Both the position numbers and the translations under genes were made by a program. Shown one piece after another: positions 30,945 to 40,178 of a stretch of DNA of 64,000 nucleotides. The first letter of the stretch is position 1, and each line of letters opens with the position of its first letter. The DNA comes from JAPUDQ01 sp964532145 (GTDB lineage: Bacteria; Patescibacteriota; Saccharimonadia; Saccharimonadales; Saccharimonadaceae). The DNA lies in contig CAZHGM010000002.1 of assembly GCA_964532145.1 (NCBI GenBank), positions 1-64,000 on the forward strand. The letters are read 5' to 3'. The notes below the pieces were generated by a model. That model saw only the letters and a program-made list of their open reading frames with translations, did not search any database and was not told where the DNA came from.

Positions 30945-32875
30945 TGGGGCTATTTGGCGGCAAGAAAAAGAACGATGCGATCGAAATCGCCGAGGCCCAA
31001 CGCGCTCGCGAGCAGCAGGAGATTGAACAAGAGTTCCTAAAAGGCATCACCACGCTCCGAGATACAATTGCCCCGAGTAGTATCGAGATCCAGTCAAGCT
31101 ATTTCAAACTTGGAACCCAATATGGACGAACGCTATATATCTATGGCTATCCCCGACAAATCTATACTGGCTGGCTGAGCTCAATCATTAATATTGATGA
31201 AGTGATCGACATCAGCATGTTCATCTATCCTGTTGAGAGCCAGGTTGTACTTAATAATCTACGCAAAAAAGTGACTCATCTCGAAGCTGCTATGATGGAT
31301 AACAGCGACAAGGGTAGGGTGCGTGACCCTGGGCTACAAGCCGCTATCCAGGATGCGGAGGAACTGCGTGATCAGCTGCAAGTGGGCGCTGAACGGTTTT
31401 TCCGCTACGGGCTGTACATTACGGTCTATGGTGATAGCTTGGACGAACTAAATTTTGTACAACATAAAATCGAAACTATTCTCGGCCAACAACTCGTGAT
31501 GAGCAAGGTGGCATCCAGCCAGCAAGAACAAGGCCTGAACAGTACCGTCCCGCAAATGAGCGACCAGCTGCAGATCCGCCGCAACATGAATACAGGCGCA
31601 ATCTCAACCAGCTTTCCGTTTACCAGCGCTGACCTCACACAGGAAAACGGCGTGTTATATGGCATCAACATGCACAATAACGGCCTGGTAATATTTGACC
31701 GATTCTCTCTTGAAAATGCCAACATGGTGGTGTTTGCTAAGTCGGGTGCTGGTAAGAGCTTCACCGTCAAACTTGAGGCGCTGCGAACGATGATGATGGG
31801 CAGTGATGTTATTATTATCGACCCAGAAAACGAGTATCAACGTCTCGCCGAGGCCGTCGGCGGAAGCTATATCCGGCTCAGCCTCAACAGCGATACACGC
31901 ATAAACCCGTTTGATTTGCCTCGCGTCATCGACAGCGACGAGGCCGACGATTCTCTACGTGCCAATCTTGTGACATTACATGGTCTGCTCAGACTGATGC
32001 TCGGCGGCTCACAGGTTGCCCAAAATGGCCTCATGATGGCGGCGCTCGCACCAAGTGAAGAAGCTGACCTCGACCAGGCACTGATCGACACCTATGCGCG
32101 CGTCGGTATTACCGGTGACCCGCTTACGCACAACTCCCAACCGCCCACTATTTCTGACCTTTACGAAACATTGCTGCACATGGGTGGAAGCGGCCCACAG
32201 TTGGCGCAACGGCTCAGGAAATTCACCAGTGGAACCTTCGCCGGGATTTTCTCCCAGCAAAGTAACATCGACATCAATAACAACATGGTAGTATTTAACA
32301 TCCGTGATCTCGAGGAAGAGCTTCGTCCCGTAGCCATGTATATTGTGTTGAGTCATATATGGAACAAAACCCGCACCGAACAACGCAAACGTATGCTCAT
32401 CGTTGACGAAGCATGGCAGCTTATGAAATATGATGACTCAGCTAACTTCTTGTTCAGTCTTGCAAAACGTGCTCGAAAATACTACCTGGGTCTCACTACG
32501 GTCACGCAAGATGTCGAGGATTTCATGAGTAGCAAAATGGGGCGGGCAATCGTTGCGAACAGTTCGATGCAACTGCTACTCAAACAGTCATCAAGCGCTG
32601 TTGATGTACTGAGCGACGTATTCAAACTTACCGAAGAAGAGAAAAAACGCCTCGCCAACTTCCCAGTAGGGCAGGGCCTATTCTTTGCTGGGCAGAACCA
32701 TGTACATATGCAGATTATCGCCAGCCCGACTGAGCAGACGCTCATCACGACCAACCCGCAAAACGTTCAAATGTTTGAACAGGCCCAATCTGCACCGCAA
32801 CAGCAGCCTCAACCGCCACAGCCATCCCAAGAACCACAATATCCTAGCCAGGGTCAACCGCCCGATGTATACTAG
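30944..32875 (+). CDS. virB4: VirB4-family type IV secretion ATPase
   Basis: 643 residues. Walker A FAKSGAGKSFTVKLEALR (about 265-282), Walker B RMLIVDEAWQLMKY (about 482-495), and GLTTVTQDVEDF followed by SSMQLLLKQSS, the conserved C-terminal VirB4 motifs. The N-terminal CagE-like part (about 30-230) is present. This ATPase powers pilus assembly and substrate transfer at the inner membrane. The C-terminal ~35 residues are Gln/Pro-rich. It sits in an operon with TraC-like and PrgI-like partners, the core of the machine. Confidence 0.95.
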   Translation: MGLFGGKKKNDAIEIAEAQRAREQQEIEQEFLKGITTLRDTIAPSSIEIQSSYFKLGTQYGRTLYIYGYPRQIYTGWLSSIINIDEVIDISMFIYPVESQVVLNNLRKKVTHLEAAMMDNSDKGRVRDPGLQAAIQDAEELRDQLQVGAERFFRYGLYITVYGDSLDELNFVQHKIETILGQQLVMSKVASSQQEQGLNSTVPQMSDQLQIRRNMNTGAISTSFPFTSADLTQENGVLYGINMHNNGLVIFDRFSLENANMVVFAKSGAGKSFTVKLEALRTMMMGSDVIIIDPENEYQRLAEAVGGSYIRLSLNSDTRINPFDLPRVIDSDEADDSLRANLVTLHGLLRLMLGGSQVAQNGLMMAALAPSEEADLDQALIDTYARVGITGDPLTHNSQPPTISDLYETLLHMGGSGPQLAQRLRKFTSGTFAGIFSQQSNIDINNNMVVFNIRDLEEELRPVAMYIVLSHIWNKTRTEQRKRMLIVDEAWQLMKYDDSANFLFSLAKRARKYYLGLTTVTQDVEDFMSSKMGRAIVANSSMQLLLKQSSSAVDVLSDVFKLTEEEKKRLANFPVGQGLFFAGQNHVHMQIIASPTEQTLITTNPQNVQMFEQAQSAPQQQPQPPQPSQEPQYPSQGQPPDVY

Positions 32876-32896
32876 GGAAAACATGTAGGGTACCAT

Positions 32897-35800
32897 ATGA
32901 GCACTGATACGCGCGACAAATTAAACGCCAGTGAGACTGATTACCACGAGAAGTTTGATCGTGATGCTATCAACCGCCAGTTTAAGGACTTAACCAGTAC
33001 CCCCGACATGAAGGCGCTTGACGACCAAGGCAATGCAATCGCCCGCGACTATAACCCGGAGACTGCTGATCAATCTCGCAAGGCACTGACGGGACAAGAA
33101 AATAATGCTGACGACCAGCATAAAACTGCCATCGGCGATACCAGGACAGGGCAGGCTGCGGTGGCAGCCGCTACCGCAGCGGGAAGCCCAATTGCAGGGG
33201 GTGTTGCTCGTGCACTTAGCAAAATCCGAGTCAACAAAACTGGCGGTGGTGCAATTGCTGGTATAGTTATCGTCATAGCCATGCTGGTTGGAGCAAGCTT
33301 CCTAACTGCCTCACTCGGTCCAATCGCATTTTTTACAAATATACTTGATGACCTTAACGATCAACTGCCTGCTCTCGATAAGCGTATGAGCCATATGATG
33401 CGGGCAAAATTCACGAAATCAGAGCGCGCCGAATTACTTAAAGGCTGCACAAAAATGTCCATACGCTGTAAAATGAAGTCGCTATCATCTCGAGATATCA
33501 AGCGACTTAACCGCGCCGGCATTACCGTAGAAGGAGATACGTTACTCAAAAGAACTTTTCCTGATAAATTTCTCATACAGGAGAACGGACAAACAAAGTC
33601 GTACAACCCCTCTGAGCTTGCTGACTTAATGACGAGTAAGGAACCGTCAATAGCAAAAGCGCGACTTCGAATAGCCTACAATATGCGGTCAATTGGCTTT
33701 CTTGACCGGGGGTTTTCTTCTGTGTTGCGAAAATTTGGCCTCTCAAAAGCTGCTGCCAAGCTGACTGGCAATGTTGATGAAGATCTCGCAAAGCTCGCAA
33801 AAGGAGAGAGCTCTTTCTCTACCGACAACACTATTACAACTGGTGAAACCGAAGATGGTAAGCCAACTGTTAATGGCGAACCAACAACCCCGAAGGGGAG
33901 CGCTCTGGCAGAGTTAATCGGAACTGGCGCCGCAAACGGATTTAAAGATGGGCTTAAACAGTTTGGAAAGGTCTTCAATATAACAGGATACTTTGACATG
34001 CTGTGCACCGTCAGGAATATGATTGGCTATTCGGCTACGGCAGCAAAATACGCAAAGGGTATCAAGCTAGCAGCGTATGTTATGCCTATCGCAGCAATTG
34101 TCTATAAGATCAAGGCGGGGCAGGGTAAGCCTGAAGATGCCGAGGTAATCGGAAAGCTCTTCAACTCTACGGATGCTCGAGCAACTATCCTCGATGCCAA
34201 TGAATCATTTAAAACGTATAACGAAAGTACTAAGGATATTACCGAAAAAACCATGGACAACCCTTATAAGGGGAGATCGGTAATGGATGGGTCACTTTAC
34301 AAAATGTCATCGATTAGCGCTCCGCCCCGAACCACAGAGGCGACTCAGAAATACTCACTTGGCATAAGTCTAGCCTCGCTCGTAGGTATGCTAACCTTCG
34401 GGACTATACTGTTCAAAGCGATGGGCGTTAGCAGCACTTCCTGCAAACTAATCCAGAACTGGGCTGCTCGCGGTCTTGCATTCATAGTTGGGATTCTTTC
34501 ATGGTTTATCGGCGTAGGCGAGGTAATAACAGCTCACAACCTTTTGATGGCAGCCGCTGTTATGGCAAGCATGGTAGTCATTGGGGGCTCTCTTGCTGTT
34601 CTTACCAACCAAAACCCCGTACCCGATGATATCGAACAAAAACCGGAAGAAGTCCATGCAGCGTTATGGTCCGGCCAAGCATTCTTATCAGGAGAGACGG
34701 CAAAAGCGAGAGGGCTTATACCCGGCACCGATGAGGAAATTCTGGCATATTCTCGCGAGCTCAAACAGACAACGCTTGCATACCGTGAGCTTGAAACCAA
34801 CAATACCAGTTGGAATGATTTATCCTCACCTGACTCGAAGCTTTCCCGGATTGCTTCTGCTCTACAAAGTGTTACTCAGCCATCGTCTCAAACCGGCTCG
34901 GGATACCTTGCGTCAATGCTCTCAACTGCAACAACAGCCCTCGCTTCACCCTTACGTACGACTGCATCCGCGTCAACGATTGATCCTAGCCGACTAAAAA
35001 AGTGTAGCGTCGAAGAGACCCAGGAGATAGACATGCAAGCACACGCCGCACTGGATGGTGGCCCGATCGCGCTCGACGTACAATGCAACGTTCGCTACTT
35101 TATGCCTCAGGAAGATCTCGCTCTCGATACCGAGGAGGTTGCTAAATACATGGAAGACAATAACTATGTTGAGAGAGATCCAGAAACAGGAGAGTCTATA
35201 ACTGGCCTACCCGTGGGCTATACCCTCCCGCCCGAAGACCAGCAAAAAAACTGGGCGATAGGGTTTCTTGAGGGCACCGTAAAGGGACTCGTGAACCAAT
35301 TTTACAGTACGCGCAACTTTGGCGAGGGTGCCGGCGCCGAGTATGGCAAATACCTCGATTTTTGCGCTTATCGATCCATGCCTTGGGGGGAGACATTTGA
35401 AGAAAGTAGTGGCATTGGCGCAGCAGAAGCAGACTGGGTAAATGGCAAGAACTGCATGAAGAAGGATTACAAGACGCGCGCCTTCCGTATCTACACCCTC
35501 GATAAAACTCTCGTTGATATTACAGAGCCTGGAGAAAGCACGGCAGGCGATAACGGTGGCACTGATACAGCCGGACCAGGCATGCCGCCAGACGCAGAGC
35601 CATCAGGCGCAGGCTGGAAACTCAAAGATGGTGTAGATTACTCGCACTACAAGTGTGAAATGGGAACTGACACAGGTACATACACGCATCCCACGAAACA
35701 TATTACATTCCGTATTTGCATGATTGATGGCAAAAAAGTGGCTTCGGTAATATCTGGCAGGGTCAAGGGTATAAAAGATCTTGCCCAGTCACTCAAAGGA

Positions 35801-36091
35801 CTCAACCTAACTGTTAACAGCGGACTCAGGACATACGAGGAACAAGAAGCACTTTATAACGCAAACTGTCACAGTGGAGTCTGTAGCCCACCAACAGCGG
35901 TACCGGGCACGTCCAACCACGAGGGTGGCACGGCCATTGACTGGGGTACTGACGGAGCAAGCTGGTGCTTCCCAAGAGGCTCCACCTGTGTTGGTAATCC
36001 TGGCTATGATTTCATGGTTGAACACGGCAAAGAGCAAGGATTTATAAAACTGCCAAGCGAGGCTTGGCACTGGTCAATGGACGGAGGATGA
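32897..36091 (+). CDS. large membrane protein ending in an M15/VanY-type D,D-carboxypeptidase domain
   Basis: 1064 residues. Hydrophilic N-terminus, first helix near 115-140 (IAGIVIVIAMLVGASFLTAS), a soluble region, then helices near 390-405, 485-510 and 520-575 (LAFIVGILSWFIGVGEVITA). The C-terminal ~140 residues form a VanY-like zinc peptidase: SNHEGGTAIDWG carries the SxHxxGxAxD zinc motif and EAWHWS the ExxH part, so the active site looks intact. M15 enzymes trim the D-Ala end of peptidoglycan stem peptides. Position after VirB4 suggests local wall opening for the secretion channel. The fusion to a polytopic part is unusual. Confidence 0.85.
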   Translation: MSTDTRDKLNASETDYHEKFDRDAINRQFKDLTSTPDMKALDDQGNAIARDYNPETADQSRKALTGQENNADDQHKTAIGDTRTGQAAVAAATAAGSPIAGGVARALSKIRVNKTGGGAIAGIVIVIAMLVGASFLTASLGPIAFFTNILDDLNDQLPALDKRMSHMMRAKFTKSERAELLKGCTKMSIRCKMKSLSSRDIKRLNRAGITVEGDTLLKRTFPDKFLIQENGQTKSYNPSELADLMTSKEPSIAKARLRIAYNMRSIGFLDRGFSSVLRKFGLSKAAAKLTGNVDEDLAKLAKGESSFSTDNTITTGETEDGKPTVNGEPTTPKGSALAELIGTGAANGFKDGLKQFGKVFNITGYFDMLCTVRNMIGYSATAAKYAKGIKLAAYVMPIAAIVYKIKAGQGKPEDAEVIGKLFNSTDARATILDANESFKTYNESTKDITEKTMDNPYKGRSVMDGSLYKMSSISAPPRTTEATQKYSLGISLASLVGMLTFGTILFKAMGVSSTSCKLIQNWAARGLAFIVGILSWFIGVGEVITAHNLLMAAAVMASMVVIGGSLAVLTNQNPVPDDIEQKPEEVHAALWSGQAFLSGETAKARGLIPGTDEEILAYSRELKQTTLAYRELETNNTSWNDLSSPDSKLSRIASALQSVTQPSSQTGSGYLASMLSTATTALASPLRTTASASTIDPSRLKKCSVEETQEIDMQAHAALDGGPIALDVQCNVRYFMPQEDLALDTEEVAKYMEDNNYVERDPETGESITGLPVGYTLPPEDQQKNWAIGFLEGTVKGLVNQFYSTRNFGEGAGAEYGKYLDFCAYRSMPWGETFEESSGIGAAEADWVNGKNCMKKDYKTRAFRIYTLDKTLVDITEPGESTAGDNGGTDTAGPGMPPDAEPSGAGWKLKDGVDYSHYKCEMGTDTGTYTHPTKHITFRICMIDGKKVASVISGRVKGIKDLAQSLKGLNLTVNSGLRTYEEQEALYNANCHSGVCSPPTAVPGTSNHEGGTAIDWGTDGASWCFPRGSTCVGNPGYDFMVEHGKEQGFIKLPSEAWHWSMDGG

Positions 36092-36096
36092 GATAA

Positions 36097-37278
36097 ATGA
36101 AACGAATTAACCGTATACTCGCCGCTATGCTTGCAGCTGTTGTCGTATCGATGCAGCCATTCTACGTATTTGCTGATGATATCGATTTCTTTGCCGATAA
36201 CGATATTCTGCTGTATGACCCGAATGGTTGTGTCGTTGAGAACCAATATGGCGACATCGCGCTAGAGGGCACTGACAATGCTGAAAAAATATTCCGCTTC
36301 CTGACTGGAACGAACTTTACCGGCATGGGTGGAAAACCATTCAATGCTCTGCAAGCAGCTGGCGCACTCGGTAACTTCCACCAGGAGTCCGGCATGGATC
36401 CATCAGCAATCGATTCAAACGGTGAAGGACACGGGCTTGCGCAGTGGTCATACGCACGTAAAACGCAGTTGTTTGCGCTTGCAGCCAAAGAAGGCAAGCC
36501 TTGGGACGACCTGGGACTTCAAATCCTCATGATGCAAAATGAGATTAACTCGCCATATGGGAAGATGCTGCTCGACAAAGGATTTGGCAGTGTTAGTAAA
36601 CCCGAAGAAGCCTCATTTATATTCCAGGTTGTATATGAGGGTGCAGGCGTACCTATGCAAGAAGTCCGCGACAAAGCCGCCGCTGCGTATTACGAGATGT
36701 TCAAAGACCTCGCGCCAAGCACATCGGTTACACCATGCAAGACCGGGTCAAGCTCCGACCAGTACACCCTCGACGGCAATTTCATCGTCTACAGCCAGGT
36801 TGATCCTCGCTGGGCAAATCACGCGTATAGTTCAAGTACTTTGGGCAAATCCGGCTGCGGCCCAACATCCCTTGCGATGATTATAACCGCCATGACAGGC
36901 ACTCAGGTACTGCCTCCTGAGGTTGGCGACTACGCAGCCTCACTCGGCATGTACATACCTGGTGCTGGATCGAGCTGGATGATTACAGAAAAGGTTGTTC
37001 CAAAATGGGGGCTAAAAGCAACAAAACTACCCGCTGATGTGGTCACACTGAACAACTTCATGAAAGCCGGTGGTATGCTTGAGATGGCCGGAACCGGGGC
37101 TGAGCCATTCTCACCAGGGGGACACTTCATCATGATCCGCGGCGTCCTCGACAATGGCAAATGGAAGATTGGCGACTCAAGTGGGATACCTGGTTTTGAA
37201 AACAGCAAAAAGGAATGGGACCCGAACCTGGTGCTCAGCATCGCAGCAGAGGGAAGTATCTATGGAGTATCAAAATGA
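36097..37278 (+). CDS. secreted phage-tail-lysozyme / C39-type peptidase fusion
   Basis: 393 residues. Signal peptide (MKRINRILAAMLAAVVVSMQ, cleavage near VFA). Residues about 60-205 match the phage tail lysozyme family (AGALGNFHQESGMDPSAIDS, EGHGLAQWSYARK), a glycan-cutting fold. Residues about 228-390 are a C39-type cysteine peptidase (VDPRWANHAY, GKSGCGPTSLAMII with the Cys, GGHFIMIRGV with the His). Together they could cut both glycan and peptide parts of peptidoglycan. This is the VirB1-like role in conjugation, or an attack enzyme on a host wall. Six bases after the preceding gene. Confidence 0.87.
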   Translation: MKRINRILAAMLAAVVVSMQPFYVFADDIDFFADNDILLYDPNGCVVENQYGDIALEGTDNAEKIFRFLTGTNFTGMGGKPFNALQAAGALGNFHQESGMDPSAIDSNGEGHGLAQWSYARKTQLFALAAKEGKPWDDLGLQILMMQNEINSPYGKMLLDKGFGSVSKPEEASFIFQVVYEGAGVPMQEVRDKAAAAYYEMFKDLAPSTSVTPCKTGSSSDQYTLDGNFIVYSQVDPRWANHAYSSSTLGKSGCGPTSLAMIITAMTGTQVLPPEVGDYAASLGMYIPGAGSSWMITEKVVPKWGLKATKLPADVVTLNNFMKAGGMLEMAGTGAEPFSPGGHFIMIRGVLDNGKWKIGDSSGIPGFENSKKEWDPNLVLSIAAEGSIYGVSK

Positions 37279-37787
37279 CAGATGAAGCTGCCAAAAACAA
37301 ACGCACCGCAGTCATCGCACTGATTATTTTTCTGCTACTATCGCTCGCGATGATAATTGCAGCCATGGTGTTCAAAGTCGGGCAGCCGAAAAACTATGAG
37401 CCTAGAGCGACGGTAACGATTGACAAAACTACTGGCCAGACAATCATCCAAACCGAAGGCGTCACCGAAGAGCGATTCGGCGCCGTCGAGAACAGCGGCA
37501 TTATCGTCGGTATCGAAGCACTGTACAGCCGAGGCCTCACCTCAACTCACATTGACAACATGAAAAACTATCTGACTGATTTTTCTGTCAAAAAGAGTAT
37601 CAAAAAAATCAGCATTGATGCGAAAAAATACGAACACAATTCGCCAAACAATACCAAAGTCCCGCTCGTATGCGACGACAAAGCTACCTATGATGCGTTT
37701 CTTGATACATCAAACATCGCGGTGTTGTTGATGAAAATAAAAGACAAACAAGGTAGCGAGTTAGGCAGCTACCCCATCCTTGAGTAG
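37275..37787 (+). CDS. single-pass membrane protein at the end of the secretion operon
   Basis: 170 residues from ATG 37275, a 4-bp overlap (ATGA) with the preceding gene. One N-terminal helix (RTAVIALIIFLLLSLAMIIA) and an extracytoplasmic domain of about 130 residues (FGAVENSGIIVGIEALYSRG through YPILE). No known motif. Its end overlaps the 3' end of recF by 27 bp on the opposite strand. Probably an accessory part of the secretion machine. Confidence 0.75.
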   Translation: MTDEAAKNKRTAVIALIIFLLLSLAMIIAAMVFKVGQPKNYEPRATVTIDKTTGQTIIQTEGVTEERFGAVENSGIIVGIEALYSRGLTSTHIDNMKNYLTDFSVKKSIKKISIDAKKYEHNSPNNTKVPLVCDDKATYDAFLDTSNIAVLLMKIKDKQGSELGSYPILE

Positions 37788-38801
37788 AACAATTGTCTGA
37801 CCAGCTGTCACCGTGGCATGAGTCGTCGTAATAATAATCTGGTTGTCTTTATGAGTGGTTAGCAGCTGCTGTTGGCGATGCTCATCGAGTTCTGAGAACA
37901 CATCATCAAATAGCAGGAGAGGGGGGGCGCCATATACCGCCAGTAGTAGATCAGCCTCAATGTACTTGAGAGACAACAGCAATGTTCGAATCTCGCCGCG
38001 CGATGCCACTGTCGCCATGTCACGCTTATCGAGATAAAATGTGTAATCATCTCGGTGCGGCCCGACCGAGGTACTACCAGTCAGCTGGTCATGGTGAAAC
38101 GCAGCTTTGAGCTGTTGCAGTATGGTGTGGGCGTACTGATCGCTCTCACGTATGCTATACGCAACCTGAATCGTCTCCGGGCGTTGGGCGATGCGCTGAT
38201 ACTCGGCCGTAAGCGTTTCGTTCCATCGATTGAGGCACTGGAGCCGCTGTGTGGTGATTTTTTGTGCTAATTCGACCAGCGACACATCCCACACAAATAA
38301 CTCGTCCTGATCAAGCTGAGGACGCTTGAGCAACCGATTGCGCTGCGCTACCACCCGCTCATAGCGGCGCAGCGTCGCGGCGTATCCAGGTGTGTATTGC
38401 ATAATGAATTGGTCGAGATATTTCCGTCGTCCGCTTGGTGAACCATGGATTAGCATGAGGTGATCCGGCTCAAACAACACCACGGGCAGCGCCGTTGTGC
38501 GCCCCATGCGCTTATGTGAACGATCATTAATGGTAATCGATTTTTCGCCACGCTGATACCGCACCTCGCGCGACGCATCGTCCACTGTGGCGGTAACTTT
38601 CCACTCATGTTCACCGTGTTTGGCCAGGTGTTCATCACTATCGCGAAATGATTTCCCCGTTGCTACGACATAGAGTGCTTCCAGGATATTCGTCTTGCCG
38701 CTGCCATTTGGGCCGACAATTACCGTCACATCAGGTTGCAGGGTATACGTCGTATCACGATAGTTGCGAAACTGGCGCAACTGGAGCTCTGAAATATACA
38801 T
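37761..38801 (-). CDS. recF: DNA replication and repair protein RecF
   Basis: 346 residues. Walker A VGPNGSGKTNILEALY (about 29-44), the QFRNYRD start, signature-type VGPHRDDY, and Walker B LLLFDDVFSELDEHRQQQL near the end. RecF binds gapped DNA and helps load RecA. It is downstream of dnaN on the minus strand, the usual dnaA-dnaN-recF order. Confidence 0.95.
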   Translation of the reverse strand: MYISELQLRQFRNYRDTTYTLQPDVTVIVGPNGSGKTNILEALYVVATGKSFRDSDEHLAKHGEHEWKVTATVDDASREVRYQRGEKSITINDRSHKRMGRTTALPVVLFEPDHLMLIHGSPSGRRKYLDQFIMQYTPGYAATLRRYERVVAQRNRLLKRPQLDQDELFVWDVSLVELAQKITTQRLQCLNRWNETLTAEYQRIAQRPETIQVAYSIRESDQYAHTILQQLKAAFHHDQLTGSTSVGPHRDDYTFYLDKRDMATVASRGEIRTLLLSLKYIEADLLLAVYGAPPLLLFDDVFSELDEHRQQQLLTTHKDNQIIITTTHATVTAGQTIVLLKDGVAA

Positions 38802-38817
38802 GCTTCTAGTATATGGG

Positions 38818-39909
38818 TTAGCTTTTCAGCGGCATAATAATATGAGTATACCCATCCTCTGTCGTTGGCCGAATTACGCATGGAGCAAGCTTGCCACTAA
38901 ACCCGAAGGTAATCGTCTCAGCATCAATCACTCCTAGTGCCTCAATAATATAGCGAGAATTAATCGTAATCGTGCCATCACTGCTGGGACTTGCCACAAT
39001 TTCTGACACGTTCTCGCCAAGTTGCGACGCGAGTGAGTGAATCGACACCGTCCCAGCGGCCGCATCGGCCTTTATAGTTATACTGCCACCACTTTCTCTG
39101 GCGAACAAGCTCGCAATCTTACATACACGAACAAATTCAGACACGGCACCCTCAAACATTGTCTCGCTTGATGGCGGGATAAGCTGTCGATAATCCGGGT
39201 ATTTGCCGTCAATAAGACGGCTCGTAATCGTCACATCGTCCATCGTAAACTGTACTTGCTGGTCATTAATATGCATACGTACGTCATCACAACCATCCGG
39301 CATCACCCGAACAATGTCTTGCATCGTCGATGCAGGCACTATTGCGCTGATTTCTTCTGTCGTATCAAGTATTCGCCGCTCACTAAGCCGATACCCGTCA
39401 GTTCCAGCCATATAGAGCGCCCCCTCATGGCTATGAAGGAAAAGGCCCGTAAGAATCGGCCGGGTTTCGTCATGTGACACCGTGATAATCGTCTGTTGGA
39501 TCGCCCGTTTACACACCGCTGCCGGAAGCGAGAACTCGGTAGCATCGGTAATTTCCGGCAGAGCAGGGTATTCGTCAGCTACCACGCCGTTCATTGTCGA
39601 TCGGTAGTGTTCGCATTGAACGAGCAGTTTTGTCCCGTTAAGCTCAAGACTAATAACACCTTTTGGTAAATTTTGGATATAGTCGCTCATTAGGCGGGCA
39701 GGGATGGTGATCGTGCCTGGTTTTGTTACCTTTGCGCCAATCTGTTCGGTAATTGCTAGTTCGAGATTGGTAGCAGATAGCGTTAGCTGGTTATTGTCAG
39801 CACGAAACAATATATTGTTCAAAATTGGCAGAGATGTCTTTGACTGGGCAACCCGACTAACCGTGCTAAGCGCCCTGGCAAGATTTTCCTGTGTAACCTC
39901 TAGTTTCAT
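38818..39909 (-). CDS. dnaN: DNA polymerase III sliding clamp, beta subunit
   Basis: 363 residues, standard length, with three clamp domains. Start MKLEVTQENLARALSTVSRV, LPILNNILFRA, domain 2 ISHDETRPILTG-like region (VSHDETRPILTGLFLHSHEG), and the C-terminal CVIRPTTEDGYTHIIMPLKS ending in the typical MPxR-like strand. The ring clamps the polymerase to DNA. Between dnaA and recF on the minus strand. Confidence 0.96.
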   Translation of the reverse strand: MKLEVTQENLARALSTVSRVAQSKTSLPILNNILFRADNNQLTLSATNLELAITEQIGAKVTKPGTITIPARLMSDYIQNLPKGVISLELNGTKLLVQCEHYRSTMNGVVADEYPALPEITDATEFSLPAAVCKRAIQQTIITVSHDETRPILTGLFLHSHEGALYMAGTDGYRLSERRILDTTEEISAIVPASTMQDIVRVMPDGCDDVRMHINDQQVQFTMDDVTITSRLIDGKYPDYRQLIPPSSETMFEGAVSEFVRVCKIASLFARESGGSITIKADAAAGTVSIHSLASQLGENVSEIVASPSSDGTITINSRYIIEALGVIDAETITFGFSGKLAPCVIRPTTEDGYTHIIMPLKS

Positions 39910-40178
39910 GTCTGTTCCTTTCTATATACATAATAATAGTCGTAATAGTGGGTGTGGATTATGGTGATAACTGCTGGATCCTCCCTGTTGTTATGACAAA
40001 GGCACCTGTGGAAATTGCAGTGGGTAGAGTGGGGCCATACAAGTGGAAAAGAAGTGAGTTTACCACCATTTCGACCGTTTGCCGGGCCTGAAGGGTATTG
40101 CTGTGCATAAGATGTGCACGATGATACACATAGTTATACACTCGGTTATAGACAGATTGTGCACAGTAAAAAAGCAAC
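39910..40178. other. dnaN-dnaA intergenic region with DnaA-box-like sites
   Basis: 269 bp without a gene. Sites within one mismatch of TGTGGATAA: TGTGGATTA (39953-39961) and TGTGCATAA (40102-40110). Weaker: TGTGGAAAT (40007-40015) and TTATACACT (40134-40142). Together with the region at 41529-41777 it flanks dnaA, a common layout of a bipartite origin. Confidence 0.5.
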
